A stretch of 64,000 bases of DNA from positions 126,001 through 190,000 of the forward strand of contig NMRA01000674.1 of the NCBI GenBank assembly GCA_002633005.1, in the 5' to 3' direction. The notes beneath the pieces are model-generated. The model did not search any database. It saw only the letters and a program-made list of their open reading frames with translations, and was not told the DNA's origin. Below, piece by piece: positions 1 through 11,989 of this stretch. The stretch's first letter is position 1, and each line of letters begins with the position of its first letter. A program made the translations under genes and the position numbers. Source of the stretch: Phoronis australis. Taxonomy: Eukaryota > Phoronida > Phoronidae.

Positions 1-683
1 CATGTGTTAACTGACTTAAAACTTATTTCTAAATTGATTGGTAACTATTAGCCATCACACTCCTATGCAATTGATAATGATAACAGTGGCCCCTGGCAAT
101 AACTTCGATAGGACTGAAGGTGATCGTTTATACTGCGTGGCAGCGTTGACGCTAAGCAATTAAATCCACTTGTTTAGTGCGAAGTTAACTGGCGCTCTTA
201 AATTCCATCCAGGACCAAAGTTTGAGCGTTCATACTGACATTAACTCCCAAAAACTTCGACGCGTCAATGTTAGTATGAAAGGCTCTATATGTGTATAAA
301 GTTCAGTAGCTTTAAATTAAAGGAACAAGAATATGTTTGTGGTCAAAGGTCTAACTTTTCTAATTTCCATCTCGTATAACCAGGTTGTACTTAGGGTTAC
401 TTTTAGTGAAACTTGTTCGCACCATGGAGTGTATTGGATTTACTGTTATTATCAGTGTTCTCCACATCTGAAAATCTAAACAGGTCGCACGCGTAAAAAC
501 TGCAACGTGCCGGAACCGCGCGGCTGTCAATGTTCTCCATAAGCTAGTGTGCAGTTTTTTGTGCACCTTATTTTTACTCACTCATTTTAATAGTAATGCA
601 CAGTAGTGCAAACAAATAACTGTGTGTATTCAACTTTTAATTTTTAAAAGTTGGACTTATTTACAAACATATCACATATGTCA
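1..683. other. Anonymous AT-rich sequence
   Basis: I see no open frame with recognisable protein similarity and no repeat shared with the rest of the window. The 73-codon frame on the minus strand at 360-581 has no domain signature. The 7-base repeat TATGTCA at 677-683 is the left flank of the foldback element that follows. Confidence 0.4.
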
Positions 684-1603
684 TTAGGCAATGACCATCG
701 CCTCTGTTGGCCCGATTCAGAGGCGATGCAGAGGCTATAGGCGCTCTGTACGCCGGAAGCTTTTCGGCAAATAATGCCTCGCACGGACTAAACCATCAAA
801 GTCACGTTGTTTTAAATACCTTTTGCGCATAGAGGAACACCTTAGGAGGTTGTCGATGTGTTTAATTCCTTCCAACTCGAACAAATACTCCCGTTATGAA
901 ACTTTTTATTCGAGCAGTCCCTATTTCAGTTTCCAAAATCGTGATATCAACTTTTTCATTTTTTTAACCAGGCCGAAGGTCAGAAGTTGCGGACCTACCG
1001 GCGAACTTTGAAAGCTGAACTTCCCGCCCTTCGCGGACGTGCTGCCGGGAACCAGCCGCACGGTGCATTTGCCGTGTTGTTAAACATTAAAATGTCAAAT
1101 ATGTGCACAAAGACTATTAAATGTCATATCAACAGCATTTATTTTTATCAAATACAAACAATAATGCATTGAAATACAAACAGTTTCAAGTAACGCCAAT
1201 TAAAGACAAGTATAAGTGGTGGCATTTTGGAAACGAACATTTGACTGACGAGACCGCAATGGCTCACCTTTGGCCTATTTAAAGATTGAGGTCATGAATT
1301 CACATCACCTAGCGAGTGTGCGCAGTATAAAAATGGTGAGTTCACGATTTTGGGAACTGAAATAGGGACTGCTCGAAGAAAAAGTTTGATAATGGGAGTA
1401 TTTGCTCGGGTTGGAAGGAATTAAACATCGACAACCTCCTAAGGTGTTCCTCTATGCGCAAAAGGTATTTATAACAACGTGACTTTGATGGTTTAGTCGG
1501 TGCGAGGCATAAAAAGTCGCCGAAAAGCTTCTGGCGTACAGAGCGCCTGTAGCCTCTACATCGCCTCTGGTTCGGGCCAACAGAGGCGATGGTCATTGCC
1601 TAA
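684..1603. mobile_element. Foldback/MITE element with ~260-bp terminal inverted repeats (family A, complete)
   Basis: The sequence 684 to about 945 returns as its reverse complement at about 1347-1603, leaving a roughly 400-bp middle. The ends read TTAGGCAATGACC... and ...GGTCATTGCCTAA. The element is flanked by the direct repeat TATGTCA (677-683 and 1604-1610), a likely 7-8 bp target-site duplication. No transposase frame is visible, so it is non-autonomous. The short open frames in both arms are the same arm read in opposite directions and are not genes. Partial relatives lie at 22170-22693 and about 55280-55470. The target-site length fits several cut-and-paste superfamilies, including hAT-like ones; I cannot assign one. 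Confidence 0.85.
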
Positions 1604-2221
1604 TATGTCATAACCCATTTGCTTAGTCAATGACTTTGAAATGGAAGTCTATAGAGTGTTTGATACAGTATGAGGAAATGTTTTAGGCTACTCAATAATG
1701 ATGTCAATGTCAACTAAGTACAAAAAGTCTAACACAGAAGTAAACTTTCCCTATGACGTAGACAGTCCAAGTGAAGTGTCTTTATTAAGTCAGTCACATT
1801 TTTATGTCTTGATAGCAGAGTTTACGTTTTCTCTCAGTCTGTACGTGTAATATCTTGCATATTCTTACAGTCTGAATTCGATGTTTTGAAGCTGGTACAA
1901 CATATTGCACTTCTGCACTACCAGAACTCTTGTAAAAACTGCACAATACGCGAGTCCCCCTTGAATGCAAACTAGGTAGGGTAAACAAAACAATTCACTT
2001 GCGTTTTCCATCTTGGCCTACTTGGACGGGAGTGTCAGGCCTGTTGATGACAACCAATATTTCTAAAAAGATATCAACTGAATTATCAAACGCTTGGAAC
2101 TATAGAATTCCCATAATTTTCTGGATTGTCACAAACTCATTCTTCCAGATGAAAATCATCTATTCTCATGTTAGAGCGAATTGTGTTCATTTGTATTGCC
2201 GATGTCTGACGAATTGTCGTA

Positions 2222-3024
2222 AAAAATTCGGGTAATTGTTTACAATATGACGACAATGACTTAGAGATATGATTTTGGCATCGTTCGATTCCTCGCGCCG
2301 TCATCTTTCCGAAAATATATGAATTGATCTCCTACCGCGTTTCCTTCATATTTTATCGTCGAAGTTCATTTGGCACTATTTCCCGGTAGACACCGCCATG
2401 TTAGCTCAACTCAAGATTACAGCGACACCTACTGTTAATAAATAAAACGTCATCATTGATTCTGAATGAATGGTGTTTGCCTGTGCGAGATTCCCTCTAA
2501 AGTTTTCCTGACATAATATTGATGAGCAAGTAGAAGCATTTTCCCTTTTCCATTTTTTAGAATTGTGACCATTTGGCCATTTTTCCACGGAATTGTCTGA
2601 AGTGATACTCTTTTCACAAATTCACCGGACCTCAAAAACAATCTCCGCTGTTTTGGCGGATTCCTGCTAGCAGATGCGTAAATCAGGGTCACCATAGGAT
2701 CGAATTCGAATCCTTGGTTCCGTAACTCGTGCAGGGGATTGACGGGTCTCGGTCAATTTGAACTTATGAAAAGCGACGATCTGCAAGTCGGTAGATTAGT
2801 TCAGTTTTTGACCGCCAGGTAACTCCTTCCATTCAACATTGCGGTATTACTACCGCGTACCAGGAAATAGTGCTAGAAGTAATTTCACGATAAAATACTA
2901 AGGGAACGGGGTAGGAGAAATTTCTGTGAATATTTGGAAAGATAACGTTGCGAGGAATTGAACGATACCAAAATCATATGTCTAAGTCATTGTTGTCATT
3001 TCGTAAACAATTACCAAAATTCGG
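2222..3024. mobile_element. Long inverted-repeat (foldback) element, family B
   Basis: A left arm of about 175 bp (2222-2398) pairs with a right arm (about 2840-3024). Matching stretches include GGTAATTGTTTAC, GACTTAGA-ATATGATTTTGG, CGTTCGATTCCTCGC and GCACTATTTCC. The arms have diverged by scattered substitutions. The roughly 440-bp middle has only short non-coding frames. Interpreted as a non-autonomous DNA transposon relic; no second copy was noticed in this window. Confidence 0.75.
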
Positions 3025-3772
3025 TTCATCGTTTGTGACACGGATATCTTCATGATTTATGATTGTCAACAAAACGAAACTTTGACTTTTAAATTGATAT
3101 GTTTAAGGTTGCAAACAATTATAGGTGATTCTAGGCACTATTTCTAGCATAAGGATTGTACTTCCCAAAATCAGACCTGTGGCCATTGTCGATAAACTTT
3201 TAGTTACCTGTTACGTTTTATGTTATGCTTTTGTCTCTGCGGATATTCTTGGATTTTGCATATTAAGTGATTTGTTATTCTTGGTGTCATTGCTGTAATT
3301 TTAGTTGAAAAAGTCTGTTGAAACGTAGACTTTTGTTGTAGTCCTTCCTGGCTATGTAATCACATTTTCTTTGGTTGTGTTTCATGATTTGGTAGTGATT
3401 TCTCTGTTTGTACATTCCATTTTGCTCCCTCAGTTATCGCATAATTGTCATAGATTGAGAACGATGCAAATAATGAATATATATTAGGCTCATTTAGTTT
3501 TCACTGCATTGTATGCATGACACTTGATGAACTGATTTTTGAAATGTTTCTGGTTTTTAAAATTTTGATATTTCACTTATGTTCACTTATTTTAAGGAAC
3601 TAGTGTATTTTAGGAAGTGCATTTTATTTTCTGCAATTAATCACTGTTAATGAAATGTTAATAGAACTCTAGTTTGTTAAATCTTGATGAGAATCATTAA
3701 ATTTGTTACTGTACTCCACTCTTGTTTTAGTGAGTCGAAATTTTTGCATGTCTGTCCTATTGAAACTTATTG

Positions 3773-4290
3773 CTTTTAGAAAAGTTAGTTCCTTGAAAAC
3801 TTATGTTTGGAAAACTTAGCTCTCAAAAACTTAAGTTTTGATGACTTATGTTTGTTACTAAAAACTTGTTCCAAAACTTAAGTTTTTCAAAAACTTAAGT
3901 TTTCTGAAAACTTAAGTTTTAAAAACTTAAGTTCGTTCCAAAAAACTTGTTCCAAAATACTTATTAAGTTTTTGGAAAACTTAAGTTTCAGAAACTTAAG
4001 TTTTTGAAAAACTTAAGTTCTGAAAACTTAAGTTTTTCAAAAACTTAAGTTTTCTGAAAACTTAAGTTTTAAAAACTTAAGTTCGTTCCAAAAATTTGTT
4101 CCAAAATACTTAAGTTTTTGGAAAACTTAAGTTTTCAGAAGTTAAGTTTTTGAAAACTTAAGTTATTAAAACTTAAGTTCGTTCAAAAAAACTTGTTCCA
4201 AAATACTTAAGTTTTCGACAAAAACTTAAGTTTTCGGGAATGAAAACTTAAGATTTTCAGACCAAAAACTTAAGTTCATTTTTGTAGGGG
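3773..4290. repeat. CTTAAG-palindrome satellite array
   Basis: About 500 bp made almost only of AACTTAAGTT-type palindromes spaced by poly-A/T. A higher-order unit starting GTTCGTTCCAAAAAACTTG recurs at roughly 3931, 4081 and 4171, giving periods of about 150 and 90 bp. No coding potential. Each palindrome could form a short hairpin. Confidence 0.85.
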
Positions 4291-4372
4291 CCACCGACTA
4301 ACAACCGAAATCAACTCATGTAACCGAGTCAGTAAAACTAGGTTAATATATTTGGCCCTGTGCTAAGACGAA

Positions 4373-4610
4373 TATGCATCGACACACAAAGTTGTATGAG
4401 CCTGACAACCTGTTACGCAACTGCTAATCTAGCCTAAAAATAGCAGCCGACCAGCTGGTCGGCTGATGGCCGGTCGGCTGAAGGGTCGGCTGGGGAGTCG
4501 CCTTATGAGTCGGCACTGCGGGCGGCTGCCGGTCGGCTAATTTGCCGAACGGTCGACGTCCGGTCGTCGACCAATTTCCGACCGGTCGGACAAAAATTCG
4601 TGATGTGTGA
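4373..4610 (+). repeat. Solo left arm of GTCGGCT-rich foldback element (family C)
   Basis: Begins TATGCATCGACAC and runs through many imperfect GTCGGCT/CCGAC units to AATTCGTGATGTGTGA. It is about 90 percent similar by eye to the left arm of the complete element at 6085-6626 but lacks a right arm. The 64-codon minus-strand frame here is a product of the repeat, not a gene. GC content is far above the flanks. Confidence 0.8.
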
Positions 4611-4615
4611 TGTAC

Positions 4616-6084
4616 CAAAGAGCTGATGAACTGTCTGCCACAAGTGGGCTGAGGAGTAACTTCAGGGACTGAACAACTGAATGGAGCAGAAGTTACATGT
4701 AATTCATCAAATCGTTCTGATATTTCAAAACCTTAACTTGAGCTGCCAGCTCAACTATCACTTACAAAAAATAACTTACCATTAGAACAGTGCATGTATA
4801 CATGTATGATGGTTAGCCTATTTTTCCTTCATGTTATAACAAAGTTGTGACCAACATATCGTCTTCACAGCTAACATATACAGTACCTGCTTCTCAGGTT
4901 ATGCCAAAGTTTGTGACAACCGTGTCAGGTAGTTTTATTGTTGTTGCTGTTCTATGTTGTTCTATTTTGGTATAAGCTGAGCAATCTATCTGGGGGGCTA
5001 TTTATGAGAGGGCTCTGTATTGCGTGTAGGCACAGAGTACAAGCAACCTTATTATTAATTTGTGTGATCTGTTTGCTCCGTGCTGGTCTCCCGACAATTC
5101 CCAGACGCATACTATTCACCTGTTTCACGAACGCGCGGCGTTGCTGTCGTGTTGATCGAAAACGCCGCGCCTTGACAAACATGGCATCGTCCTGCAAGGT
5201 GGTGTGGTGAAAAGACTTATCAACGTTAGCAAAAATCAAGTTGTCTGATGTTGAATCGATCTCCAAATACGCACGTCAACTAGACTTTTACCCTCCTCAG
5301 CCATTCCTCCGTAGTTTTCATTTTTTTGGAAAAGTGTGGAAGTCAGGGAGTTACCCAGGCTTTTAGTCTTGAAAAATCCTGCTCGCCAGCTGGGCGAGTG
5401 CCAGAGCCAGAAAATCTACTCGCCCGAAGTTCAATCACCAGGCCGTTGGCGCCAGTCACCACAACAAATTTGCTAATACTTTAAATAAAAATCACCGTCT
5501 CGTGCACTGATGTCACCATTAGGGCTACCGTATTTGCCCTAACAATTAGCGCCCGGGGTGACGCTTTTTGTAGCCTACGGCAGTTAAAATCCGGTCTCCG
5601 CTGTGACGTATGTGTAACCTATGACAGACTTTCTACAAAACTGTGGTGCGTTGCTATCAAACTCTGTTGTTAATCTTTAAAAAAATGTGCTGAAATCCCA
5701 GGGCGAAAACTTGCCGACTGATGCGTCGCTGCTTCGTCGATAGGACAACTTGAATTCTTGAGTAAAAATAGTTTCGACTCAAATTACCTCCTCCTTAAGT
5801 TTTCGAAATAGCCTTTCCTAAGATTCTTAAGTTTCTGTGGACTCGGAGTCGGGATTAACCGCAGATTAAGTCAAAATCTGCGCTAGATCGCACCCGGCAA
5901 CGAGAAAAATCTGGACGAACACATACGTTGTTGTCACGGGACGTTTGTATTGAAGTGAGTCAACAGGTGTGCACCGAGTGAGCGAGCGCGTGCGTGTCAT
6001 CAGAGTTCATTTGCCAGAGTAGCAGGCCCAATGAGCTTTATATGTAGTTATATTTATCTCATTGAGCAGGTAAACATGTACATG
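4616..6084. other. Anonymous sequence between family C copies
   Basis: Overlapping frames at 4938-5210 (+) and 4952-5266 (-) are both around 90-100 codons, but neither shows a domain, splice context or convincing composition. I see no other structure except scattered short homopolymers. Confidence 0.35.
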
Positions 6085-6626
6085 TATGCATCGACACGCA
6101 AAGTGGCATCAGCCTGACAACCTATTACGCAACTGCTACTCGAGCCTAAAAATAGCAGCCGACCAGCTGGTCGGCTGATGGCCGGTCGGCTGAAGGGTCG
6201 GCTGAAGGGTCGGCTGGGGAGTCGCCTTATGTGTCGGCACTGTGCGCGGCTGTCGGTCGGCTAATTTGCCGACCGGTCGACGGCTAGTCGTCGACCAATT
6301 TCCGACTGGGCGGACAAAAATTCGTGATGTGTGCTGCAAGCTGATACATCAGTCACATATCACGAATTTTCGTCCGAGAGGCTGGATTATAGTCGACGCC
6401 CGGTCGTCCACCGGTCAGCTATTTTGTTGACGGGTCAGCTAATTTTTAGTCGACCGTCAGCCGGCCCCAAAGCCGACGCACAAGACGTCTGCCCAGCCGA
6501 CTCTACTGCCGACCTTCATTGTCGACCCGGCATTAGCCGACCCGGTGGTCGGGTGCAATTTTTGGGCTAGAGTAGCAGTTGCGTAATTGGGAGATTGGCG
6601 GATACCACGTAGCGTACCGATGCATA
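6085..6626. mobile_element. Complete GTCGGCT-rich foldback element (family C, 542 bp)
   Basis: The left end TATGCATCG... is matched by ...CGATGCATA on the right. Inside, TTACGCAACTGCTACTC-AGCC on the left pairs with the reverse complement on the right (near 6568-6592), and the centre is TCGTGATGTGTG facing CACATATCACGA near 6323-6365. Both arms are filled with GTCGGCT-like heptamers. Open frames across it (6136-6339, 6331-6570) are shadows of the repeat. Probably a non-autonomous foldback transposon. Confidence 0.8.
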
Positions 6627-8129
6627 ATCGTTTCGGCACAGGGTAAAACTAACGTATTTTTGAAGTGCCACCGTTGCATGAGTATAACATGTGTAACACC
6701 ACTAATTCGAATATTGCAGAAGGCGAGTGGTGACATTGAGCACTGGATTATGGAATATTCTACAAGTTTTGAAGAACACGATCTGACAGTTTTCCTCACA
6801 TTTCATATTTTGACTCTTGACGGTAAAGAGTTCGGTTCGATGTCGCAGTCATTTTGATAACGTAGCCATTTTTTACAAAGTTTTCGTCCAAACTTCGTTT
6901 TCTTTGAGTTACGCGTAACTGCTACTTGTTCTTCGCGTATTTTAAGTTCTCCTATTATGTGTCCATAATGATGGGATTTGGAAGAAGAAAATTCACACGT
7001 AGGCATATTTACTGTTGATGTTTAACAGCGCAGGAAATGGTCAATTTATACTATCAAGTGACGCTTAATCTGTTGATTGACACCATGCAAAGGACGGCAA
7101 CAAATATGCATGTAAATCAGTCTGGTTTGATCTGTAACACCCAACCAGTTTTTGTGTTTTGCAGTCACCACGCAATAATTTACAGTTCCGTCGCGTTCCA
7201 AAAACGCGGAATACTTCTATTGTGACAAAATGAAAATGACCTTTCAGTTTCCGAAAATGCACCTGTTTCTAAAAAAAAAACAAACAGCATAAGAACGTTT
7301 TATCGAAAATGCATGGCGGCGCAGTGCACCCGTGATGTAAGCATTTTGGCATGTTCAGAAAAGTGCAGTAACTATGCATAGAAAAACAATATATTTGATT
7401 CGTCGGACACGAAGACAGTGAATACGGCGTTTTTAAAAATCCACTCAGGAGGACAATTCAAATTAACGATTTTCGCAATACGTTTAGTGCCTACGTTGTA
7501 CAGGTGCCTGTGGTCAGAAAGCCTAACTGAGTAAAGAATTTAAAGTATGCGTTTTGAAAAATTTCTAGAGTTCTGTGGACATAGGTCTGTTATAAGTCAA
7601 AAGTGATGAGCTACAAAGAATGCCTTTTAATTTAGAGTAAGTAAACTTAAGCTTTGCCTCTTACAGCATACGCTCTCAAAACACACGCCTGTTGTAATAT
7701 CGGCAGAATTAATGTAACAATCAGTGCAACGTACTACAGAGTGTTTGTGGATAGCAGAGTAATACACATGTATCTATACGATAAGAATTCTTCACCCTGC
7801 ATTAAGAGCAACAATTTCGAGCCATACAACTGTAGTATTTCAAGCGGTCATTTTCATTAGGACTTTCGGAAAGAAATCAAACCAAAACGCTGCGGCACCC
7901 AATAACATTATCCTGTATTTTTTCCGTATTCTGCAGTCAGAAAGAATCACCGAAGACATGTGATTACAATTTTATGAACAATTATGAACTGCCCATGAGG
8001 CCGACGGTCCCCGGCCGTATTCCGGGCAATAGCTGAGCCCTACGCAATTTTCTTTTAGGTCAACATCATCGGCGTGTGACCGGCGTATCCCTTCGTAACG
8101 CGGGGACACGAAGAAAGTATTTGGCTAAT
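6627..8129. other. Anonymous non-coding sequence
   Basis: Contains only short frames (longest 92 codons at 6579-6857) with no recognisable domain. I see no repeat shared with other parts of the window. Confidence 0.35.
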
Positions 8130-8540
8130 ACAGGCCCGTAGCCAGCATTGCGCAAGGGGTGGTTTGAGTCTCTGAAACGGTGGATCTTTGATATTTTGCA
8201 AAGATCGACCTAGTATAGTGTCAGTAAGGCCCCTGATGCATCTTAATTAGAGGGAAGGGAAAACTGTATATACATTGATGACTCTTAGTTCTATGTTCCT
8301 GAGATGAGATGGAAATGAGGATACCGCCACAGTTGCTCGTAAAGAATGGAAAGCAATTTCGGATGTGTAATATGTGGTCCAGAAGGAGAACGTTCTTGCG
8401 TTACCTTTCGCCAGACTTTCAAATCATACTCGGACTGAATTCTTTAGTCTGAGAATGAATTGAAATTTTTATCTTGGTGTATTTTTGCGTGTTACATCGC
8501 TGGAAAAGGGAACAGCCCACTATTCTGAAGGTTCACTAAA
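8130..8540 (+). repeat. Diverged interspersed repeat, copy 1
   Basis: Begins GGCCCGTAGCCAGCATTGC and shares with 26725-27150 the ordered blocks GCCAGCATTGC, TATTTTGCAAA, AATGAGGAT-CCG, ACTTTCAAATC and GGGAACAGCCCACTATTC-like. Similarity is patchy, so the copies are old. No coding frame is evident. The GGCCCGTAGCC start resembles ends of animal DNA transposons, but this is not proof. Confidence 0.6.
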
Positions 8541-9666
8541 GCGAAAATGTCTAAAACTTCGAACACAGGTTTAATTATTATTCTTTTTCATGCAAAAGCA
8601 AACGACACTTCGGTTATCAGACGCGCTGAGTGGTGTACCTGTACCGAAAACAACCTAAGGGTACTATTGATTTCATGCGCATACGAAATCACCAACATGT
8701 TTTACGAATACGAAAAAACTAAGTAAATGTAGCTCTTGCATTATTAAAAGGATGCCAAACCCGGATTTGGCCTATTGACAGATTCTGAAAATGACTTTCC
8801 CATAAGTTATCTGAAACAAAATAACACTATGTAACCACTGACAACTCTCAAAAGTTTGCTGAAAATTTGAAAACTCCTTTCCAAGTTTGCTAATTAAACG
8901 GAAGAGCGAAGAAAGCCTTTTGCGACTTACACGACAACTGTGGGAAAAGTCCACCCACCAAGAACAAACAATCCTCGTTCTCTCACTTACGGATGCATCA
9001 TTGGCGTCAGGTAAAGCAGGAATCAACTAAGAATTCCTACCCAGTACCTCACGAATTGGACATTATGGTCCTTGATGGGTGGTGTATTCCCACAGGTGCG
9101 GCGTAATTGGCTAAAAGCGTAGGTTACGCTTGCCTCTTTACCAGAACTTGCAAGCATTTTCTAATTTTCCTCGATTTTCAAAGGGTTGTCGAGGAGTTAA
9201 AGAGCATTATTTGTTTCAGAGAATTGGATGGGAAAGTCGTTTTTAGTATCGTTTAATAGGACAAAACCGGGTTTGGTAAACTTTCAACTTGAGCGATTGA
9301 CGGAGGTGATACATTAGCAGGTGACTGAACGAGTAGTCACAGGATTATCCTTTTAAAAGATTATTTTACGCCTCTAAGAATAATTGACTCACGCCTGCAA
9401 TTTAGGGTCGTAACGTTCACCCATCTGGCCAACTACATGTATAATATATTGGTGTACATGTAGCAACCACGCACGCTCAATGCCAATGTATGACGTAAAG
9501 CCTCCTTTAATCGTCTGCACGACCCTGCCATATGCGCAAACACCACTCGGCGAAGTTGGGCCCTGGGGCCGGGTAGGGCCCTATGATTATGCGAAGCGAT
9601 TTGAATCAGAAGCAAATTCTTCTAACTTAGTTATAATTGTAGTTAACACCACCAGTAGCTGCAACT
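8541..9666. other. Anonymous non-coding sequence
   Basis: The longest frame, 8772-9026 on the minus strand (84 codons), has no recognised motif. I see no RNA gene or repeat. Confidence 0.35.
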
Positions 9667-9713
<47 letters not shown>

Positions 9714-9714
9714 G
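9667..9714 (+). repeat. (TTG)16 microsatellite
   Basis: Sixteen uninterrupted TTG units. The poly-valine, poly-leucine and poly-threonine frames that run through it are artefacts of the repeat. Confidence 0.97.
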
Positions 9715-10039
9715 CTGTCCATCTATATCCTATCTCTAACGGATAGGCTGGCGCTGGACCTTTTCCCTTCGATCGAATCCCCCGACCCCTCCCCCTGGTT
9801 ACAGGCTTGTAATATTTTTTTAGAATGGCTAAATGTTTCAAATGCTTCAGCCATTTTGGCTAATGCCTTTCAATCTTTAGCTCGAGCCTAGTGTTGTATA
9901 TTATCTTCTTTGAAATTCGCTTAACCAAAACATAATGTATTGTAATAATGTTATAAAATGAAACAAATGCGTTCTTTTTGGAGGAGAGCGGTGTTTTCTG
10001 AGTTGTGTCTTTCCGGGATTGTTCTAAAACCCTTTCGGC

Positions 10040-10720
10040 CGGTACGGCCAGGATACCCCTAGATCCCCTCGACCCACGACCCCCTCAACCCATGACCTGT
10101 GGCAACAGACGTATTTTTGTGTTTTTAATTTTTCCTAATCTTATTACGTCGCTGAGTGACTTTCCCATGACACATGCCTACGCTCAAGTCTGGTGTTTAA
10201 AAAGAGAAAGTGGCCTGAGAACGTGATCTGAAATAGTTCATTGGTAGAGCTCTATCGTTGTCCCGGAATTATTTCCACAAGCGGCTACCGATGGCCCTGT
10301 TCTACTAAAATTAGGCAGAGAGTACGTGAACGTGAATGTGCATAATTTAAGATTTTTATTATTTACTTTCTATTGTATACTCGTTTACAATATACTCCAT
10401 GAAACGTTGAAATACTTTTTAGTTAACAGTCGGCAAGTCTTCGAATCGATTCGGTCGCATTGCTTTTTCAGTTTTTGACTTTCTAAATTGCCGAATCGAC
10501 TCTCTTAGTTGCAAGAAACAGGGAAAAGACAGCCGAGCTCAAGGCTCAACTCATTGGACGTGCATTCCAGTGTTTGTGCTATGCTCAGATCGAGTCGAGC
10601 TTGTGTAGACTGGGTGCAGGGAGCATTGGGTCGTGGGGTTGAGGTGCTGTGGGTCAAGGGTATCGTTGGTCGAGGGGTATCAAAGGGTGTGGGGTTGAGA
10701 GGGTCGAAGGTGTTTTATAA
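10040..10720. repeat. Imperfect inverted C/G-rich repeats
   Basis: The stretch near 10055-10098 (CCCCTCGACCCACGACCCC-like) is matched in reverse complement by several tandem GGGTCGTGGGGTTGAGG-like units at 10625-10710. The 98-codon frame 10509-10805 runs through the G-rich side and is probably not a gene. This may be a decayed inverted-repeat element. Confidence 0.4.
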
Positions 10721-11270
10721 CTGTCCCAATAAAACTGTGAAAGGGTTGACCCCTGTTCATTTTGCTGACTCAATGCATGGACCACGACTGGGGAATATTT
10801 TATGAACTCATTGGCCTCCTAAAGGACAGCGAGTACAGGTACTATTCAGTGGACTTAGGTGTCAAAATGCTTCATGAACAGTTGTCTGCATGTTAAGTAT
10901 CAGATTACATAGTAATTTGATGATCTAGGAACAATTATAAGCAAACAATAGTCGCCTATTACTGCTTCAGAATAAAATTACACAAGATGTACCGAGAGTG
11001 GTGTACACAGGAAGTAATACTATTCAGCGTATCGACCGAGGCCGAAGGTTGAGGACAATACGCAGAATAATGTTGAGTGGGATATTACTTCATCTACGCC
11101 AATCGACGTTGGTTTTGTATTTACCCCTAACGCTCCGAATTAATAACATTTTTGTCATTTTCGGCGTTTTTTAAAATACTTCACACAGACTGTTTTATAT
11201 GGCGGATCACATCCTATATGTATGTACTTGCCTGTTAGGTTACATAGTTTTGCTTGAAAAAGGAACGGTT

Positions 11271-11678
11271 TTAAGTACTAGTCCACGAGAGCACCAACCA
11301 TGAGCGGCAAGGTGGGGGTCAGCCGATTTTCACCAAATTTGGCACATATGTAGTCCTATGGTATCTATAAACAGCGGTAAAATATTTCCTCAAAATATTG
11401 CGTTTTTCTAAAGTTATAGGTTCAAACACATTTTACGGTTTCGCAGCCATGTTTTCACGGTATTAAAACTGTCCAGATTTAACTGTTCATATTTTTCCTT
11501 GAATGAAAGCTATTGATTTATTATTCACTTGGCATTTTTTAATGGTGCCTATAAATTGTAACTCAGATGTCTTGAAACAGGATTCCGATTTACCACCCTC
11601 ATTTAGTAGTTTTACTACACTGCCCCCCGTTATGCCATTTTGAGGTTGTGTTCAGTACACTGCTGTACTAAATCTGCC
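11271..11678 (+). repeat. Terminal repeat block, family D, copy 1
   Basis: Roughly 408 bp nearly identical to 20249-20658, from TTAAGTACTAGTCCAC to CTGTAC-AAATCTGCC. Shared internal landmarks are TTGGCACATATGTAGTCC and TACACTGCCCCCCGTTATG. The block is non-coding. Confidence 0.9.
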
Positions 11679-11761
11679 TTCTACATGTAGGTCTTTTCAA
11701 CACTCTAATTGCTACGGGACAGAGGCAACCACACAGAGCCCATAAAGTCAGGGAATTACAT

Positions 11762-11989
11762 TTAAGGTGATGTAATCTCACTGCGAAAAAGTGATTTCGC
11801 AATATCGCTGACAACACTGGAAATCTCTTCTTCACAAACTTGAGGTAGCTGAGGTACCACATCAATGTTCTTATCAAAACTAACCACCACAAAATGAAAA
11901 ATTGGCTTCTCGGTTCCAATTAGGCAGCATTTTACAATGAAATGGTCATGAAAAAATACTTTTGCAACATGGTTTGCATTACAATTGCC
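11762..11989 (-). pseudogene. Decayed coding-like segment, unknown protein
   Basis: A frame of 75 codons is open on the minus strand between an upstream TAG (11990-11992) and a terminal TAA (11762-11764). It has protein-like composition: hydrophobic beta-like runs (FHFVVVSFDKNIDVVPQLP) followed by an acidic helix-like end (CEEEISSVVSDIAKSLF). Further upstream the reading appears to continue in other frames. I do not recognise the family. It sits inside the putative family D element, 3' of the segment at 12908-13322 on the same strand, so both may be parts of one transposon protein. Confidence 0.35.

Noticed and set aside
2277-2300. B-box-like GTTCGATTCC suggesting a tRNA or SINE
   Set aside because: No convincing A box at the right distance, and the sequence is part of the family B inverted arm.
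3773-4290. CRISPR-like array
   Set aside because: Units have no constant-length unique spacers and the genome is eukaryotic; it is a satellite.
4424-6570. Proline/threonine-rich small proteins repeated at 4424-4618 and 6136-6339
   Set aside because: They are translations of the GTCGGCT foldback repeat, and their similarity follows from the DNA repeat.
9480-9891. Frames with poly-valine, poly-leucine and poly-threonine
   Set aside because: They are produced by the (TTG)16 microsatellite.
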